From positions 62,001 to 126,000 of the forward strand of contig NZ_JAJAQI010000005.1 of assembly GCF_020523605.1 (NCBI RefSeq): DNA of 64,000 nucleotides, in the 5' to 3' direction. This DNA comes from Roseicella aerolata. Lineage in GTDB: Bacteria > Pseudomonadota > Alphaproteobacteria > Acetobacterales > Acetobacteraceae. The position numbers and the translations under genes are program-made. Each line of letters begins with the position of its first letter. Position 1 is the first letter of the stretch. This document shows positions 44,192-53,287 of the stretch, one piece after another. A model generated the notes under the pieces. That model was not told the origin of the DNA, searched no databases, and worked only from the letters and a program-made list of their open reading frames with translations.

Positions 44192-45793
44192 TCAGTCCTC
44201 GCGGCGCAGGAGACGGTAGCCCTCGATCTCGGCCGCTGGGCGGTAATGCCGCAGCGTCTCGGCAAAGAGCGGGTGGCGGCCGAAATATTCCAGGAAGTCG
44301 AACTCCCGGCCGCAAACCGGAATGCCCGGCCTGGTGGAGACCAGGATGGCGGCCGGCGGGGCGTGGGAGAAATCCTCCGCTACCGTGCGGTAGACGAAGA
44401 ACTCGGTGCGGGACATCTCCCAGGTCTCGCGGTAGCGCGCCCCGCCCTCCGGGCAGGTCTGGTACACGCCCTGCAGCAGCCAGAGCGTCATGGTCCGCAG
44501 CGTCGATTGCGCCCGGGCATAGTTCACCGCCGGGAAGACCGGGAAGACATCGGGCGAGAGGACCAGCAGCCGCTCGCCATAGGCCTGCCGCCTGAGCAGG
44601 GTGGTGACCTCCCCGCCGCGGGACCAGGACCAGGTGACCTGCCGCCAGGGCGCCTCCGCCCCGGTGAAGCCATGAATGCCGACGGCGAAGGCCGCGATGA
44701 CGGCCGCCGCCGGCGCCATGCGGACGGCGCGGGGCGCGGGCAGCGCCCGGTCCAGCCAGCGCGCCGCCAGCACCACCGCCAGCAGCCCGGCCAGCAGGCG
44801 CACCGGCAGGGCGTGATAGGACCAGCCCTTGTGCTGGACGACGGCGGCGATGGCCGCGCCGATCGCCGCGGCCGCCACCACTTTCGGCAGCGCCCCGGCC
44901 CCCGGCCGGGCCGCTACCACCGTGAGCGGGAGCAGCAGCATCAGGGCGGTGCCCAGCCGCTCCGTCAGGATCACCTGCCACCAGGCGAAGCCGCCGAGAT
45001 CGAGGTAGTAGCCCCAGACCAGCGGCAGGACATGATCCAGATAGGCCGGGAAGAGCAGCGGCAGGCTGGCGAGGTAGAGCAGCCAGATCGTGGCCATGGT
45101 CCAGGGCGCCGGGTCGCGCATGGCGCGGGATGGCCCCCGCCGCAGCAGCACCAGCGCCTCGACCAGTCCGGGGATGGCCAGGAAATGCGGCTTCAGCGCG
45201 AAGCCGAGCGCGGCCAGGACCGCGGCACCGAGCGCGAGCCCGAGCCCCGGCGGGCTGCCCTCCATGCGCCGGGCCGCGAGGATGAGGTAGGGCAACGCCG
45301 CGACCGCCATCAGATGCTCGCGCTGGCCGAAATCATAGCCGGCGATGAGGGTCAGCAGCGGCACCGCCACGGCCAGGCTGGCCGCCTCGATCGGCCCGGC
45401 CCCCGGCCGCGCCAGCCGCAACGCCAGCCAGGCAGACAGGGCGCAGAGGCCGAGCAGGCAGAGCAGCAGCCCCTGCACCGCATCCAGCGGGGTCCAGGCG
45501 CCGATCGCCGCCGGCAGCAGGTTGAGCACGAAGACCAGCGGCGGGTTGACGTCGATCAGCTCGGCATAGAGCCGCTCGCCGGCCAGCATCCGCTCGGCGA
45601 AATTCAGCACCGCCGCGACGTCGTGGTTCAGTGGCGGGGAGAGAACCGTCAACAGGAAGACCGCCGCCGGGAAGAGCGCGGCGAATCGAAGCAGGCGCGC
45701 CGCGGCCGCGCTGCCGGCGCGCGGCAGGCTGGCAGGCTCGGCGAGGCTGGCGGCGAGGCGCCGGCTGGGCGGGAGGGGATCGGGCGCGGTCAT
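44192..45793 (-). CDS. Multi-spanning GT-C-like membrane glycosyltransferase
   Basis: 533 residues with about ten to twelve hydrophobic helices. The first periplasmic loop contains NHDVAAVLNFAERMLAGERLYAELIDVNPP, with acidic residues placed as in GT-C enzymes that use polyprenyl-phosphate sugars (ArnT/PMT-like). A soluble C-terminal segment of about 140 residues follows (from GFTGAEAPWRQ). The family match is by topology and motif only. The start at 45793 lacks a strong ribosome-binding site. Divergent from the polyprenyl-phosphate glycosyltransferase operon, which could supply its donor. Confidence 0.65.
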   Translation of the reverse strand: MTAPDPLPPSRRLAASLAEPASLPRAGSAAAARLLRFAALFPAAVFLLTVLSPPLNHDVAAVLNFAERMLAGERLYAELIDVNPPLVFVLNLLPAAIGAWTPLDAVQGLLLCLLGLCALSAWLALRLARPGAGPIEAASLAVAVPLLTLIAGYDFGQREHLMAVAALPYLILAARRMEGSPPGLGLALGAAVLAALGFALKPHFLAIPGLVEALVLLRRGPSRAMRDPAPWTMATIWLLYLASLPLLFPAYLDHVLPLVWGYYLDLGGFAWWQVILTERLGTALMLLLPLTVVAARPGAGALPKVVAAAAIGAAIAAVVQHKGWSYHALPVRLLAGLLAVVLAARWLDRALPAPRAVRMAPAAAVIAAFAVGIHGFTGAEAPWRQVTWSWSRGGEVTTLLRRQAYGERLLVLSPDVFPVFPAVNYARAQSTLRTMTLWLLQGVYQTCPEGGARYRETWEMSRTEFFVYRTVAEDFSHAPPAAILVSTRPGIPVCGREFDFLEYFGRHPLFAETLRHYRPAAEIEGYRLLRRED

Positions 45794-45990
45794 GCTCGGA
45801 GCGGCGCATCCTTGGACCGCCGGCGCGAAGCCTGCAATGCGATTGCGGCCGGCATGCGGCAGGACGGAACCGATGCGGAGATCAATCGAGTCACACCATC
45901 TCGCGAATATTGGGGGGCAGCGCGCAACCCGCGGTGCCGTTGCGTCACCGTGACTTGTTCTCGCCGGCGCGAACATGCCAGAAGCGGCGC
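45794..45990. promoter_or_regulatory. Divergent promoter region with a GTCAC-c-GTGAC dyad
   Basis: 197 bases between divergent genes. GTCACCGTGAC (45944-45954) is a perfect 5-bp dyad around one base, about 40 bases before the methyltransferase start, a possible operator. No clear core promoter was chosen. Confidence 0.3.
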
Positions 45991-46725
45991 GTGGAACTCG
46001 CCGAATACCAGCTGATGGATGCGGCCGAGGACAGCATGTGGTGGTACCGCGCCCTGCATGCCCAAGTCCTCGATGCCCTCGCCACCGCCCGGCCCCGCCC
46101 GGGCCGGCTGCTCGATGCCGGCTGCGGCACTGGCGGGTTCCTCGCGCGCCTTCGCCAGCAGCAGCCGGACCAGCCGGCCATCGGACTGGAATACCACCCG
46201 ACGGCCGCCGCCCGGGCCCAGGCCAAGTCCGGCCTGCCCGTTGCGGTCGGCACCGTCAATGCCATGCCCTTTGCCGATGCCAGCTTCGGCGTGGTGGTCA
46301 GCCTGGATGTGCTCTGCCATGCCGCGGTGGAACCGGGCCGGGCGCTGGCCGAGATGCGGCGGGTGTTGCGGCCGGGCGGGATGCTGATCGTGAACCTGCC
46401 CGCCTTCGACTGGCTGCGCTCGACCCACGACCTGCGGGTACAGAACGCCCGGCGCTTCACCGCCCACAGCGCGGCCACGATGCTGGCCGAGGCGGGGCTG
46501 GCGGAGGCACGGCCGCGCTATTGGAACAGCCTGCTGCTGCCGCTCATGGTGCTGCAGCGCAAGCTTCTCGCCCGCGCGCCCGATGGCCGCTCGGATGTCG
46601 CCCCTTTTTCGCCCTGGCTGGACCGTAGCCTGTTTGCCGTGACCCGGCTGGAGCGGCGGCTGCAGTCCGGCGGCCTGCCCTTTCCCGCTGGCGGATCGGT
46701 GCTCGCCACCGCCACCCGCCCCTGA
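45991..46725 (+). CDS. Class I SAM-dependent methyltransferase
   Basis: 244 residues. SAM motif I LLDAGCGTGGFL, the acidic motif II region GLEYHP, motif III-like MPFADASFGVVVSLDVLCH and the post-motif RVLRPGGMLIVNLP are in order. I take a GTG start at 45991 because the first residues ELAEYQLMDAAEDSMWWYRA resemble the start of this subgroup; the ATG at 46015 would shorten it by eight residues. Grouped with glycosyltransferases, it may methylate a sugar or lipid carrier. Distance to the next gene is 13 bases. Confidence 0.85.
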   Translation: MELAEYQLMDAAEDSMWWYRALHAQVLDALATARPRPGRLLDAGCGTGGFLARLRQQQPDQPAIGLEYHPTAAARAQAKSGLPVAVGTVNAMPFADASFGVVVSLDVLCHAAVEPGRALAEMRRVLRPGGMLIVNLPAFDWLRSTHDLRVQNARRFTAHSAATMLAEAGLAEARPRYWNSLLLPLMVLQRKLLARAPDGRSDVAPFSPWLDRSLFAVTRLERRLQSGGLPFPAGGSVLATATRP

Positions 46726-46738
46726 CGTGAGGCCTCCC

Positions 46739-47740
46739 ATGTTTCCGATCCCGCCCGAGGATCTCGCCACGCACCCGGTCGGTCTCAGCATCGTCGTCCC
46801 GGTCTATCGCGGCGCCGCCACGGTCGGCCGGCTGGTCGAGGCACTCTCGGCGCTGGAGCCGGCCGGCGGCCTCGAGATCGTGCTGGTCAATGACGGCAGC
46901 CCGGACAATTCCGGCGATGTCTGCCGCGAGCTCGCACGCACCGCGACCGTGCCGCTAATTTATCTGGAGCACGCCCGCAACTATGGCGAGCACAACGCGG
47001 TCATGACAGGGCTGCGGCATGCCCGGGGGGCCTATGTCATCACCATGGATGACGACCTGCAGAACCCGCCGGAGGAGGTGCTGAAGCTCTACAACCATGC
47101 CCGCCTCGGCGGCTGGGACGTGGTCTATACCCGCTATGCCGAGAAGAAGCACGAAGGCTGGCGCAACCTCGGCAGCCGCTTCGCCAACCGGGTTGCCGAT
47201 TCGCTGCTCGACAAGCCGAAGGGGCTCTATCTCTCCTCCTTCCGCTGCATGAGTGCGCTGGTGGTGCGCGAGATCGGCAGGTATCGCGGCCCCTACCCTT
47301 ATGTGGACGGGCTGATCATGCAGGTGACGCAGCGGATCGACAGCATCGAGGTGCTGCACCTGGCGCGCGCCGAGGGCCGCTCGAACTACACGCTCAAGCG
47401 GCTGGTCCTGCTCTGGCTGAACCTCGCCACCAATTTCTCGGTCCTGCCGCTGCGCCTGGCAATCTTCGCCGGCGCCGGGATGGGCGTCCTCGGCCTCATC
47501 GGCGCCGTCCTCGTGGTCATCGAGGCGCTGGCCACCGGCACGCCGTCCGGCTGGGCCTCCACCATGACCGCCATGCTGCTGACGGCGGGCGTGCAATTCC
47601 TGATCCTCGGCGTGCTGGGCGAATATGTCGGCCGCGCCTTCCTCTCCGCCAATGGCAAGCCGCAGGGCGTAGTGCGGGAGATGATCGCGGTGCGGGTCGA
47701 GCGCCAGCCCGCCCGCACGCCGGAGAATGCGCTGCCGTGA
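46739..47740 (+). CDS. Polyprenyl-phosphate glycosyltransferase (ArnC/DPM-like)
   Basis: 333 residues. GT2 domain with SIVVPVYRGAATVGRLVEAL, VLVNDGSPDNS and the catalytic MDDDLQNPPE, then two C-terminal membrane helices (about 235-260 and 270-295) as in ArnC, GtrB and related enzymes. It should transfer a sugar from a nucleotide donor to undecaprenyl phosphate on the cytoplasmic side. The ATG at 46739 follows GAGG. It overlaps the small membrane protein by four bases (GTGA). Confidence 0.88.
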   Translation: MFPIPPEDLATHPVGLSIVVPVYRGAATVGRLVEALSALEPAGGLEIVLVNDGSPDNSGDVCRELARTATVPLIYLEHARNYGEHNAVMTGLRHARGAYVITMDDDLQNPPEEVLKLYNHARLGGWDVVYTRYAEKKHEGWRNLGSRFANRVADSLLDKPKGLYLSSFRCMSALVVREIGRYRGPYPYVDGLIMQVTQRIDSIEVLHLARAEGRSNYTLKRLVLLWLNLATNFSVLPLRLAIFAGAGMGVLGLIGAVLVVIEALATGTPSGWASTMTAMLLTAGVQFLILGVLGEYVGRAFLSANGKPQGVVREMIAVRVERQPARTPENALP

Positions 47741-48072
47741 CCTTCCACTGGCTCTCGCTCTTTGCCGCGATCCTCACCTCGCTTGGCGGCCAGGTGCTCC
47801 TGAAGAAGGGCGCGATCGGGGACGGCAATTTCCTCGACCAGCTCCTGCGGCCGAGCACGATGATCGGGCTGGTCGCCTATGGGGGGGCGGCCTTCCTCTA
47901 CATCATCGCCCTGCGCAAGATTCCGATGAGCGTCGCCCTGCCCTGCACGGCGGCCAGCTACGTCGCCGTGCTGCTGATCGGGCATTTCATGTTCGGCGAG
48001 GCCCTGTCGGCGCAGAAGCTGGCCGCGATCGGGATGATCTGCGGCGGCGTGCTGATGCTCGCCACCGCCTGA
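47737..48072 (+). CDS. SMR/EamA-like four-helix membrane protein (ArnE/ArnF-like)
   Basis: 111 residues with four hydrophobic helices. GGQVLLKKGAI in helix one and SVALPCTAASYVAVLLIGHFMFGEAL match half-size drug/metabolite transporters such as ArnE/ArnF, proposed flippases for polyprenyl-phosphate-aminoarabinose. The GTG start is coupled to the glycosyltransferase stop. With the preceding gene and the divergent GT-C protein it could complete a load-flip-transfer pathway. Confidence 0.8.
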   Translation: MTFHWLSLFAAILTSLGGQVLLKKGAIGDGNFLDQLLRPSTMIGLVAYGGAAFLYIIALRKIPMSVALPCTAASYVAVLLIGHFMFGEALSAQKLAAIGMICGGVLMLATA

Positions 48073-48306
48073 ACGGAAACCGACGCCACTACAGCGGATT
48101 GCGTTCATATCTGAGCGCTCATTCGCTGCGGCATGAATCATCCATTCGTGCCGAGCGCCTGAACGGGCATCGCCGCAAGCGCGGCGTAGCCAAGGGTCGC
48201 GGCGCATACCGCTCGGCCACTGGGCGGCCGGCCTTCGGCGCCGTACACCGCCTGCCGCCGCGCCATCGCCGGCCGCGGCCGCATCGAGCCCGGCCCGCGC
48301 GCCGCT
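48073..48306. repeat. REP-like palindromic intergenic sequence
   Basis: 234 bases between converging genes. CAGCGGATTGCGTTCA (48092-48107) recurs, inverted, inside the hairpin at 63073-63109. Next to it, GCGCTC/GAGCGC (48114-48119 with 48153-48158) encloses GGCATGAAT/ATTCGTGCC, a nested palindrome with one mismatch. The rest (48160-48306) is a GC-rich stretch without a gene. Confidence 0.55.
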
Positions 48307-50964
48307 CTACAGCGCCAGCCGCGCCTCCATCACATCCTCCTCTTCGGGAGAGCGCCGGAGTTCGAAGCCGAGCGCCTTCACGAAGGCCAGCATGGGCGCA
48401 TTGTCCGCCAGGACATGGCCGACGATCTCCCGCACCCCGCTCTCCCGGCCCCAATCGAACAGTCTTTCCATCAGGTGCCGGCCGAGGCCCTGGCCCTTCA
48501 TGGATTTCAGCACCGTCACGGCGAACTCTGCCGAGGGCTCGGCCGGGTCGCGGATCAGCCGGGCGACGCCGACCGTCTCCTCCGTGCCGTCCGGGCGCCG
48601 CCGCACGGCGACGAAAGCCATCTCCCGGTCATAGTCGATCTGCGTCAGCCGGGCGACCAGGGTGGGGGACAGTTCCTTCAGCGGCGAAAAGAAGCGCCAG
48701 CGGACATCCTCGGGGTCGAGCTTGCGGAAGGCCTCGGCATGCGCCGCGGCGTCCTCGGGCCGGATCGGCCGCACCGTCAGCACCTCGCCCGATTTCGTCT
48801 GCCACAGCCGCACCAGCTCCGCCGGATAGGGCGGAATGGCGAGCACCCCCGCCTCCCCCTCCGGCCGCAGCATCAGGCCGGCATCGGCCGCCAGCACGCC
48901 CTGGGCATCGGCGAAGAGCGGGTTGATCGTCAGCGTCTCGATCTCGGGGAAGTCCACCGCGATCTGGGAGAGGCGGACCAGCGTATCGGCCACTGCCGGC
49001 TGGTTCACCGGCGCGTGGTCGCGGAAGCCCGCCATCAGCCGCGCGGTACGCGACCGTCCGATCAGCTGCCCGGCCAGGGCCAGGTTGAGCGGCGGCAGGT
49101 CATGCGCCTCATCCTCCGCGAGGTCGGCCGCGGTGCCGCCCTGGCCGAAGCCGATCCAGGGCCCGAACATCGGATCGTCGCCGAGCCGCATGCGCAGTTC
49201 CAGCGCGCGGGCCGCCTGGCGCTGCACCAGGAAGCCCTCGATCCGTGCCTCCGGCCGCTTCGCGCGGATGCGCGCCAGCATCGCTTCCGCCTCTGCCTTC
49301 ACCGCAGCGGCGGAGCCGAGGCCGAGGACCACGCCGCCCACCTCGCTCTTGTGCCGCAGATCGGGGCTCAGGATCTTCAGCACGGCCGGGAAGCCCAGCA
49401 TGGCGGCGGCATCCGCCGCTTCCTGCGGGCCGGCGGCGCGGCGGCCCGGCACGGTCGGCACGCCATAGGCAGCCAGCACGCCAAGCGCCTCCTCCTCCGT
49501 CAGCGACCGCCGGAAGCTCGCGCGCACGCTCTCCAGGATGCGCCGGACCGAGCGGCGATCAGGCGCCACCTCCAGCACCTCGCGGGAGGGCAGCTCGGCC
49601 GCCGCAGCGCGGTTGCGCCGGTCCCGGGCGAGCTGGAGCGCGCCGCGCACCGCGCCCTCCGGCGTCGGGAAAACGGCGAGCCCGGCCTCCGCCATGGCTT
49701 GGCGCTGCCGCCCGGCGGTCGCCTGGCCGGCCCAGCTCACCAGCACCGGGGCGGCGCGCTGGCCGCCGGTGCGCGCGGCGGCGATCATCGACTCGGCCGC
49801 AACGTCGCCCGCCTCCTGCGGGGCCGGGGCGTGCAGCGCCACCACCGCATCCACCTCCGGCAGGGCGGCCAGCATGGTCGCGGCCTCCGCCAGCCGCGGG
49901 CCGCTCGCCGGGCCGAGCGAGAGCGGGTTGCCGGGCCGCCAGCCCTCCGGCAGCAGAAGCTGGAAGGCCGCCAGCGCCTCGGGCGAGAGCCGGGCCAGGC
50001 GCCCGCCGCCCGCAAGCACCGCGTCGGCCGCGAGCTGACCCATGCCGATGCCGTTGGTGACGATCGCAATCCGGTCGCCCCGCGCGGCATCCGGCCCCCC
50101 GCCGAGGCGTGGCTTGACCCGCGCAAGGGTCTCCGCCGCCGAGAGGAACTCCTCCAGCCCCGAGACGCGCAGCACGCCGGCACGCCGCAGGGCCGCCTCC
50201 ATCACGCAATCGCCGATGCCGGAATGGTCGGCGGTCCGGCCGCCGGCGCGGATCGCCACCACCGGGCGGGTGCGCGTCACCGCGCGCGCGGCGGAGACGA
50301 AGGCGCGCCGGTTCCTGATCCGGCGCAGGTCGAGCAGCACGGCGCCGGTCACCACATCCCGCGCCAGCCAGTCGAGCGCCATGGCGAAGCCGATGGTGGC
50401 ATTGCCGCCGATGCCGATGACATGGCTGAAGCCGACCGATTCGGCCGCCGCCCAGTCCAGGACCGCGCGGGCGAGCGCGGCGGATTGCGTCACCAGGGCG
50501 AGCTTGCCTGGGCTCGGCGCGATATGTGCGAGCGAGGCGTTCAGCCCGATCGCCGGGACGCAGAGGCCGAAGCTGCCCTGGCCGAGCGCCTTGACGCCGG
50601 TGCGGGCGGAAATGGCGGCAAGGTCGGGCGCCGCGCCGGGCACCACGGCGGCGAAGCAGCCGCGGGCGGCGAGCGCCGCCATGGCCGGCTCCAGCAGGGC
50701 AGGCGGCAGGCAGAGCACGGCGAGGTCGGGCGCCTCGGGCAGCGCCTCGATGCTCTCCGCGGCGGCGAGTCCCTCGACCTGCATGCCGATGACGTGCAGC
50801 GAACCCTTGAAGCCGCCAGCGGCCAGGTTGCGGGCGATGGTGGCCGTTTCCGGCACCGCCGGATCGGCGAGCAGGACGACGCTGCGGGGCCGGAACATGG
50901 CGGCGGCGCGGAAGCTGGCGGTGCCGCGGACGGAGAGAAGGCTGGGCATGGTGCAGTGCAACAT
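48307..50964 (-). CDS. Pat/YfiQ-type protein lysine acetyltransferase (acyl-CoA synthetase-like plus GNAT)
   Basis: 885 residues, almost the same length as E. coli YfiQ/PatZ. It has a CoA-binding domain from about residue 20 (FRPRSVVLLADPA), a ligase-like domain, an ATP-grasp-like domain (VLKILSPDLRHKSEVGGVVLG) and a C-terminal GNAT domain from about 715 (VRPIRPEDAAAHAEAF, KSMKGQGLGRHLME). In known Pats the synthetase part senses acetyl-CoA and the GNAT part acetylates lysines, for example of acetyl-CoA synthetase. His247 in DHSG lies at the catalytic-histidine position, but the following loop is about three residues shorter than in the neighbour's SHTGALAG, so ligase activity is doubtful. 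Start at ATG 50964. Confidence 0.87.
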   Translation of the reverse strand: MLHCTMPSLLSVRGTASFRAAAMFRPRSVVLLADPAVPETATIARNLAAGGFKGSLHVIGMQVEGLAAAESIEALPEAPDLAVLCLPPALLEPAMAALAARGCFAAVVPGAAPDLAAISARTGVKALGQGSFGLCVPAIGLNASLAHIAPSPGKLALVTQSAALARAVLDWAAAESVGFSHVIGIGGNATIGFAMALDWLARDVVTGAVLLDLRRIRNRRAFVSAARAVTRTRPVVAIRAGGRTADHSGIGDCVMEAALRRAGVLRVSGLEEFLSAAETLARVKPRLGGGPDAARGDRIAIVTNGIGMGQLAADAVLAGGGRLARLSPEALAAFQLLLPEGWRPGNPLSLGPASGPRLAEAATMLAALPEVDAVVALHAPAPQEAGDVAAESMIAAARTGGQRAAPVLVSWAGQATAGRQRQAMAEAGLAVFPTPEGAVRGALQLARDRRNRAAAAELPSREVLEVAPDRRSVRRILESVRASFRRSLTEEEALGVLAAYGVPTVPGRRAAGPQEAADAAAMLGFPAVLKILSPDLRHKSEVGGVVLGLGSAAAVKAEAEAMLARIRAKRPEARIEGFLVQRQAARALELRMRLGDDPMFGPWIGFGQGGTAADLAEDEAHDLPPLNLALAGQLIGRSRTARLMAGFRDHAPVNQPAVADTLVRLSQIAVDFPEIETLTINPLFADAQGVLAADAGLMLRPEGEAGVLAIPPYPAELVRLWQTKSGEVLTVRPIRPEDAAAHAEAFRKLDPEDVRWRFFSPLKELSPTLVARLTQIDYDREMAFVAVRRRPDGTEETVGVARLIRDPAEPSAEFAVTVLKSMKGQGLGRHLMERLFDWGRESGVREIVGHVLADNAPMLAFVKALGFELRRSPEEEDVMEARLAL

Positions 50965-50983
50965 GACCCCGATCCCCCCCTCT

Positions 50984-51021
50984 CCGCAAGCATTACCGCA
51001 TGACAATCCACGTGCTTGCGG
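50984..51021. promoter_or_regulatory. Perfect 9-bp dyad between divergent genes
   Basis: CCGCAAGCA (50984-50992) and TGCTTGCGG (51013-51021) form an exact inverted repeat with a 20-base spacer. It is centred in the 104-base gap between the Pat-like gene and the esterase. It could be an operator for a dimeric regulator or a leader hairpin of the esterase message. Confidence 0.4.
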
Positions 51022-51068
51022 TCCTCGCGCGGGGCGGTTCCACTGTGCCTGCGAAGCAGGAGGACGCG

Positions 51069-52019
51069 ATGGCACACCCAAGGCTAGACCCGGAGATGGC
51101 CGCCTTCAACGCCATGATGGAGGCGCGGGCGGCCACCCTGCCGCCGATCCGCCTCGCCCTGCCCTTCGATGGGCCGCGCGCCCTGACCGAGGCACTGAAC
51201 CTGCCCCTCGCCGAGGGCGGCCCGGTGATGGCCGAGAGCGGCGACCGCTGGGTCGCGGTGCGCGGCCGGCGCATCCAGTGCCGCTATCACCGCCCGGACC
51301 TGTCGGGGCCGCTGCCGGTGCTGCTCTACCTGCATGGCGGCGGCTGGGTCTGGAACAGCATCGACACGCATGACCGGTTGATGCGCGAATACGCCGCCGC
51401 CGCCGGCTGCATCGTGGTCGGGCCGGATTATGCGCTGAGCCCGGAGGCGGTCTTCCCGCAGGCGCTGGAGGAATCGGCTGGCGTGCTGCGCTGGCTGGCC
51501 GAGCATGGCGCGGCCTGGGGCATCGACACCGCCCGGATCGCACTCGGCGGCGACTCCGCCGGCGCCAACCTGGCGACCGGCCTCGCGCTCTGGCTGCGCG
51601 ATGACGGGGCGCCGGTGCCGCTGCGCGGCTTGCTGCTGAATTACGGGGTCTTCGATTCCCGCCTCGACACGCCGAGCTACCGGGAATTCGCCGAGGGCTA
51701 CGGGCTGACGCTGGAACGGATGCGCTTCTACTGGAGCGCCTATGCCCCGCGGGAGGCGGACCGCCTCAACCCGCTGGCAGCCCCGCTGCGTGCCGAGCTC
51801 ACCAATCTGCCGCCCTGCCTGCTGCACATCGCCGAGCTCGACGTGCTGGCCTCCGAGAACCACGCCATGGCGGCGCGGCTGCGCGCGGCGGGGGTGGCGG
51901 TGGAGACGCGCCTCTTCCCCGGCACGGTGCACGGCTTCCTTCGCGCCCTCGGCCATGTCGGCCAGGCGCGGGACGCCGTGGCGGCGGCCGGCACCTGGCT
52001 GCGGCGGCGGCTCGGCTGA
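51069..52019 (+). CDS. Alpha/beta-hydrolase, HSL-family esterase
   Basis: 316 residues. The oxyanion motif HGGGW is at 89-93 and the nucleophile motif GDSAG at 161-165 (Ser163); the acid is Asp258 (ELDVLASEN) and the base His288 (TVHGF). All are in hormone-sensitive-lipase-family order. There is no signal peptide, so it is cytoplasmic and probably acts on short-chain esters. The ATG at 51069 has an excellent AGGAGG; the frame open from 51000 lacks one. Confidence 0.9.
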   Translation: MAHPRLDPEMAAFNAMMEARAATLPPIRLALPFDGPRALTEALNLPLAEGGPVMAESGDRWVAVRGRRIQCRYHRPDLSGPLPVLLYLHGGGWVWNSIDTHDRLMREYAAAAGCIVVGPDYALSPEAVFPQALEESAGVLRWLAEHGAAWGIDTARIALGGDSAGANLATGLALWLRDDGAPVPLRGLLLNYGVFDSRLDTPSYREFAEGYGLTLERMRFYWSAYAPREADRLNPLAAPLRAELTNLPPCLLHIAELDVLASENHAMAARLRAAGVAVETRLFPGTVHGFLRALGHVGQARDAVAAAGTWLRRRLG

Positions 52020-52210
52020 TCCTGCCGGCGGCTCCCGCTCCTGGCCGCGCTGCCGCGGGGCTGGCGGGAGCGGCATCGGTTTTACACGCATTTCCTGTCC
52101 TCGACCGCGATTGACCGGCAGCATCCCGGGCGGTGCGGCATTTCCGGGATGGTGGGCCAGGCACCGCCACGGCGCAGGGGACCGCGCCGCCCCCTTCGAG
52201 GATTCGGGAC

Positions 52211-52717
52211 ATGGCTGAGCACAAGGCGCAGGAACGGTCGGTGGAACGGCCAAGGGGCGAAGCGCGGGCGGCTGACAGGCGCGGCGCCGAGATGCCCTCC
52301 CGCACGGGCGGCTTCGCGCGCATGCCGACCGAGGCGCGGCTGCGCGAGGTGCCGGCGGCCGCGCCGGCCGAGGCGACCGCCGACGACATGACGGCCTGGA
52401 TGCAGGAGACCACGCGCGGCCTGCGCGCCGCGATGATGCTGCCCATCGCTCCGGGCGCCGGCTTCATCGAGGTGCAGGAGGCCTATGCCGAGCTGGTGAC
52501 GGGCATGATGCGCAGCAATGTCCGGCTGATGCAGGAGGTGATGCGGATCTGCAGCCCGCAGGAGCATGTCGGCCTGATGCAGCAGGTGACGCGGCAATGG
52601 CTGGATGCCGTGCTCGAGAGCCAGTTGACGTTGCTGCGCCTCGCGCAGGAGCGCACCGACGAGGCGCTGCGCCCGGTGGCGGCGATGACGGAACGGCAGC
52701 AGGCCGCGCCCCGCTGA
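52211..52717 (+). CDS. Phasin-like helical protein
   Basis: 168 residues. A charged, disordered N-terminus (1-75) precedes an amphipathic helical domain (about 80-155: FIEVQEAYAELVTGMMRSNVRL, QVTRQWLDAVLESQLTLLRL) typical of phasins, which coat polyhydroxyalkanoate granules. Assignment is by pattern and could also fit other helical-bundle proteins. The ATG follows GAGGA. No PHA synthase gene is in the window. Confidence 0.6.
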   Translation: MAEHKAQERSVERPRGEARAADRRGAEMPSRTGGFARMPTEARLREVPAAAPAEATADDMTAWMQETTRGLRAAMMLPIAPGAGFIEVQEAYAELVTGMMRSNVRLMQEVMRICSPQEHVGLMQQVTRQWLDAVLESQLTLLRLAQERTDEALRPVAAMTERQQAAPR

Positions 52718-52729
52718 GGCCGGATCGCG

Positions 52730-53212
52730 TCAGGCGGGGCGTGCCATGAAGCGCGCGCCCTCGCCATAGGTCGCGAGAGCCAAGGGGTCCCTGACCGGCA
52801 CATCGCGGAAGCCGTGCCGGGCCCAGTATGCGCCCGACCCCGGAATCGCTACCAGCGTCGTGCGGAGTGGCGAGGGGTCGGCCAGCAGGGATCGCAGCAC
52901 CGCCGCGGCATGCCCCGCACCGCGCGCGGCCGGGACCAGCGCAATGTCGTGCAGATGCCAGGCGCCGGGCCGCGCCGGCAGGGAGCCCAGCAGCGAATCG
53001 AGCAATGGCGGCCCCTCCCCCGTCCAGGGATGGCCGACCGCATAGCCGAGCAGCCGATCGCCCAGGGCCAGGACCCGGCAGCCCAGCGGTGCGAGCGCCC
53101 GCCGCTCGGCGAAGACGGCGGGCGCTTCCGGGTGGTGCGGATGCAGCCTGTCCGCGAGCGCCACCACTGCGGGCAGGTCCGCCTCGGTCATCAGGCGCCA
53201 GGCTGCGTCCAT
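52730..53212 (-). CDS. GNAT-family N-acetyltransferase
   Basis: 160 residues. The acetyl-CoA pyrophosphate loop appears as ALVPAARGAGHAAAVL (RGxGxA), and WHLHDIALVP is the preceding beta strand. SGAYWARHGFRDV is the usual C-terminal GNAT end. Full length; target unknown. Convergent with the phasin-like gene (12 bases apart) and divergent from the P1 peptidase gene. Confidence 0.85.
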   Translation of the reverse strand: MDAAWRLMTEADLPAVVALADRLHPHHPEAPAVFAERRALAPLGCRVLALGDRLLGYAVGHPWTGEGPPLLDSLLGSLPARPGAWHLHDIALVPAARGAGHAAAVLRSLLADPSPLRTTLVAIPGSGAYWARHGFRDVPVRDPLALATYGEGARFMARPA

Positions 53213-53287
53213 GTCTCGCTCCGCGGGTCAGTCGCTGCGTACCGTCCGGGATAGCGTGGCCCGGAACGGCGTGCGAGCCTGCCGGAC

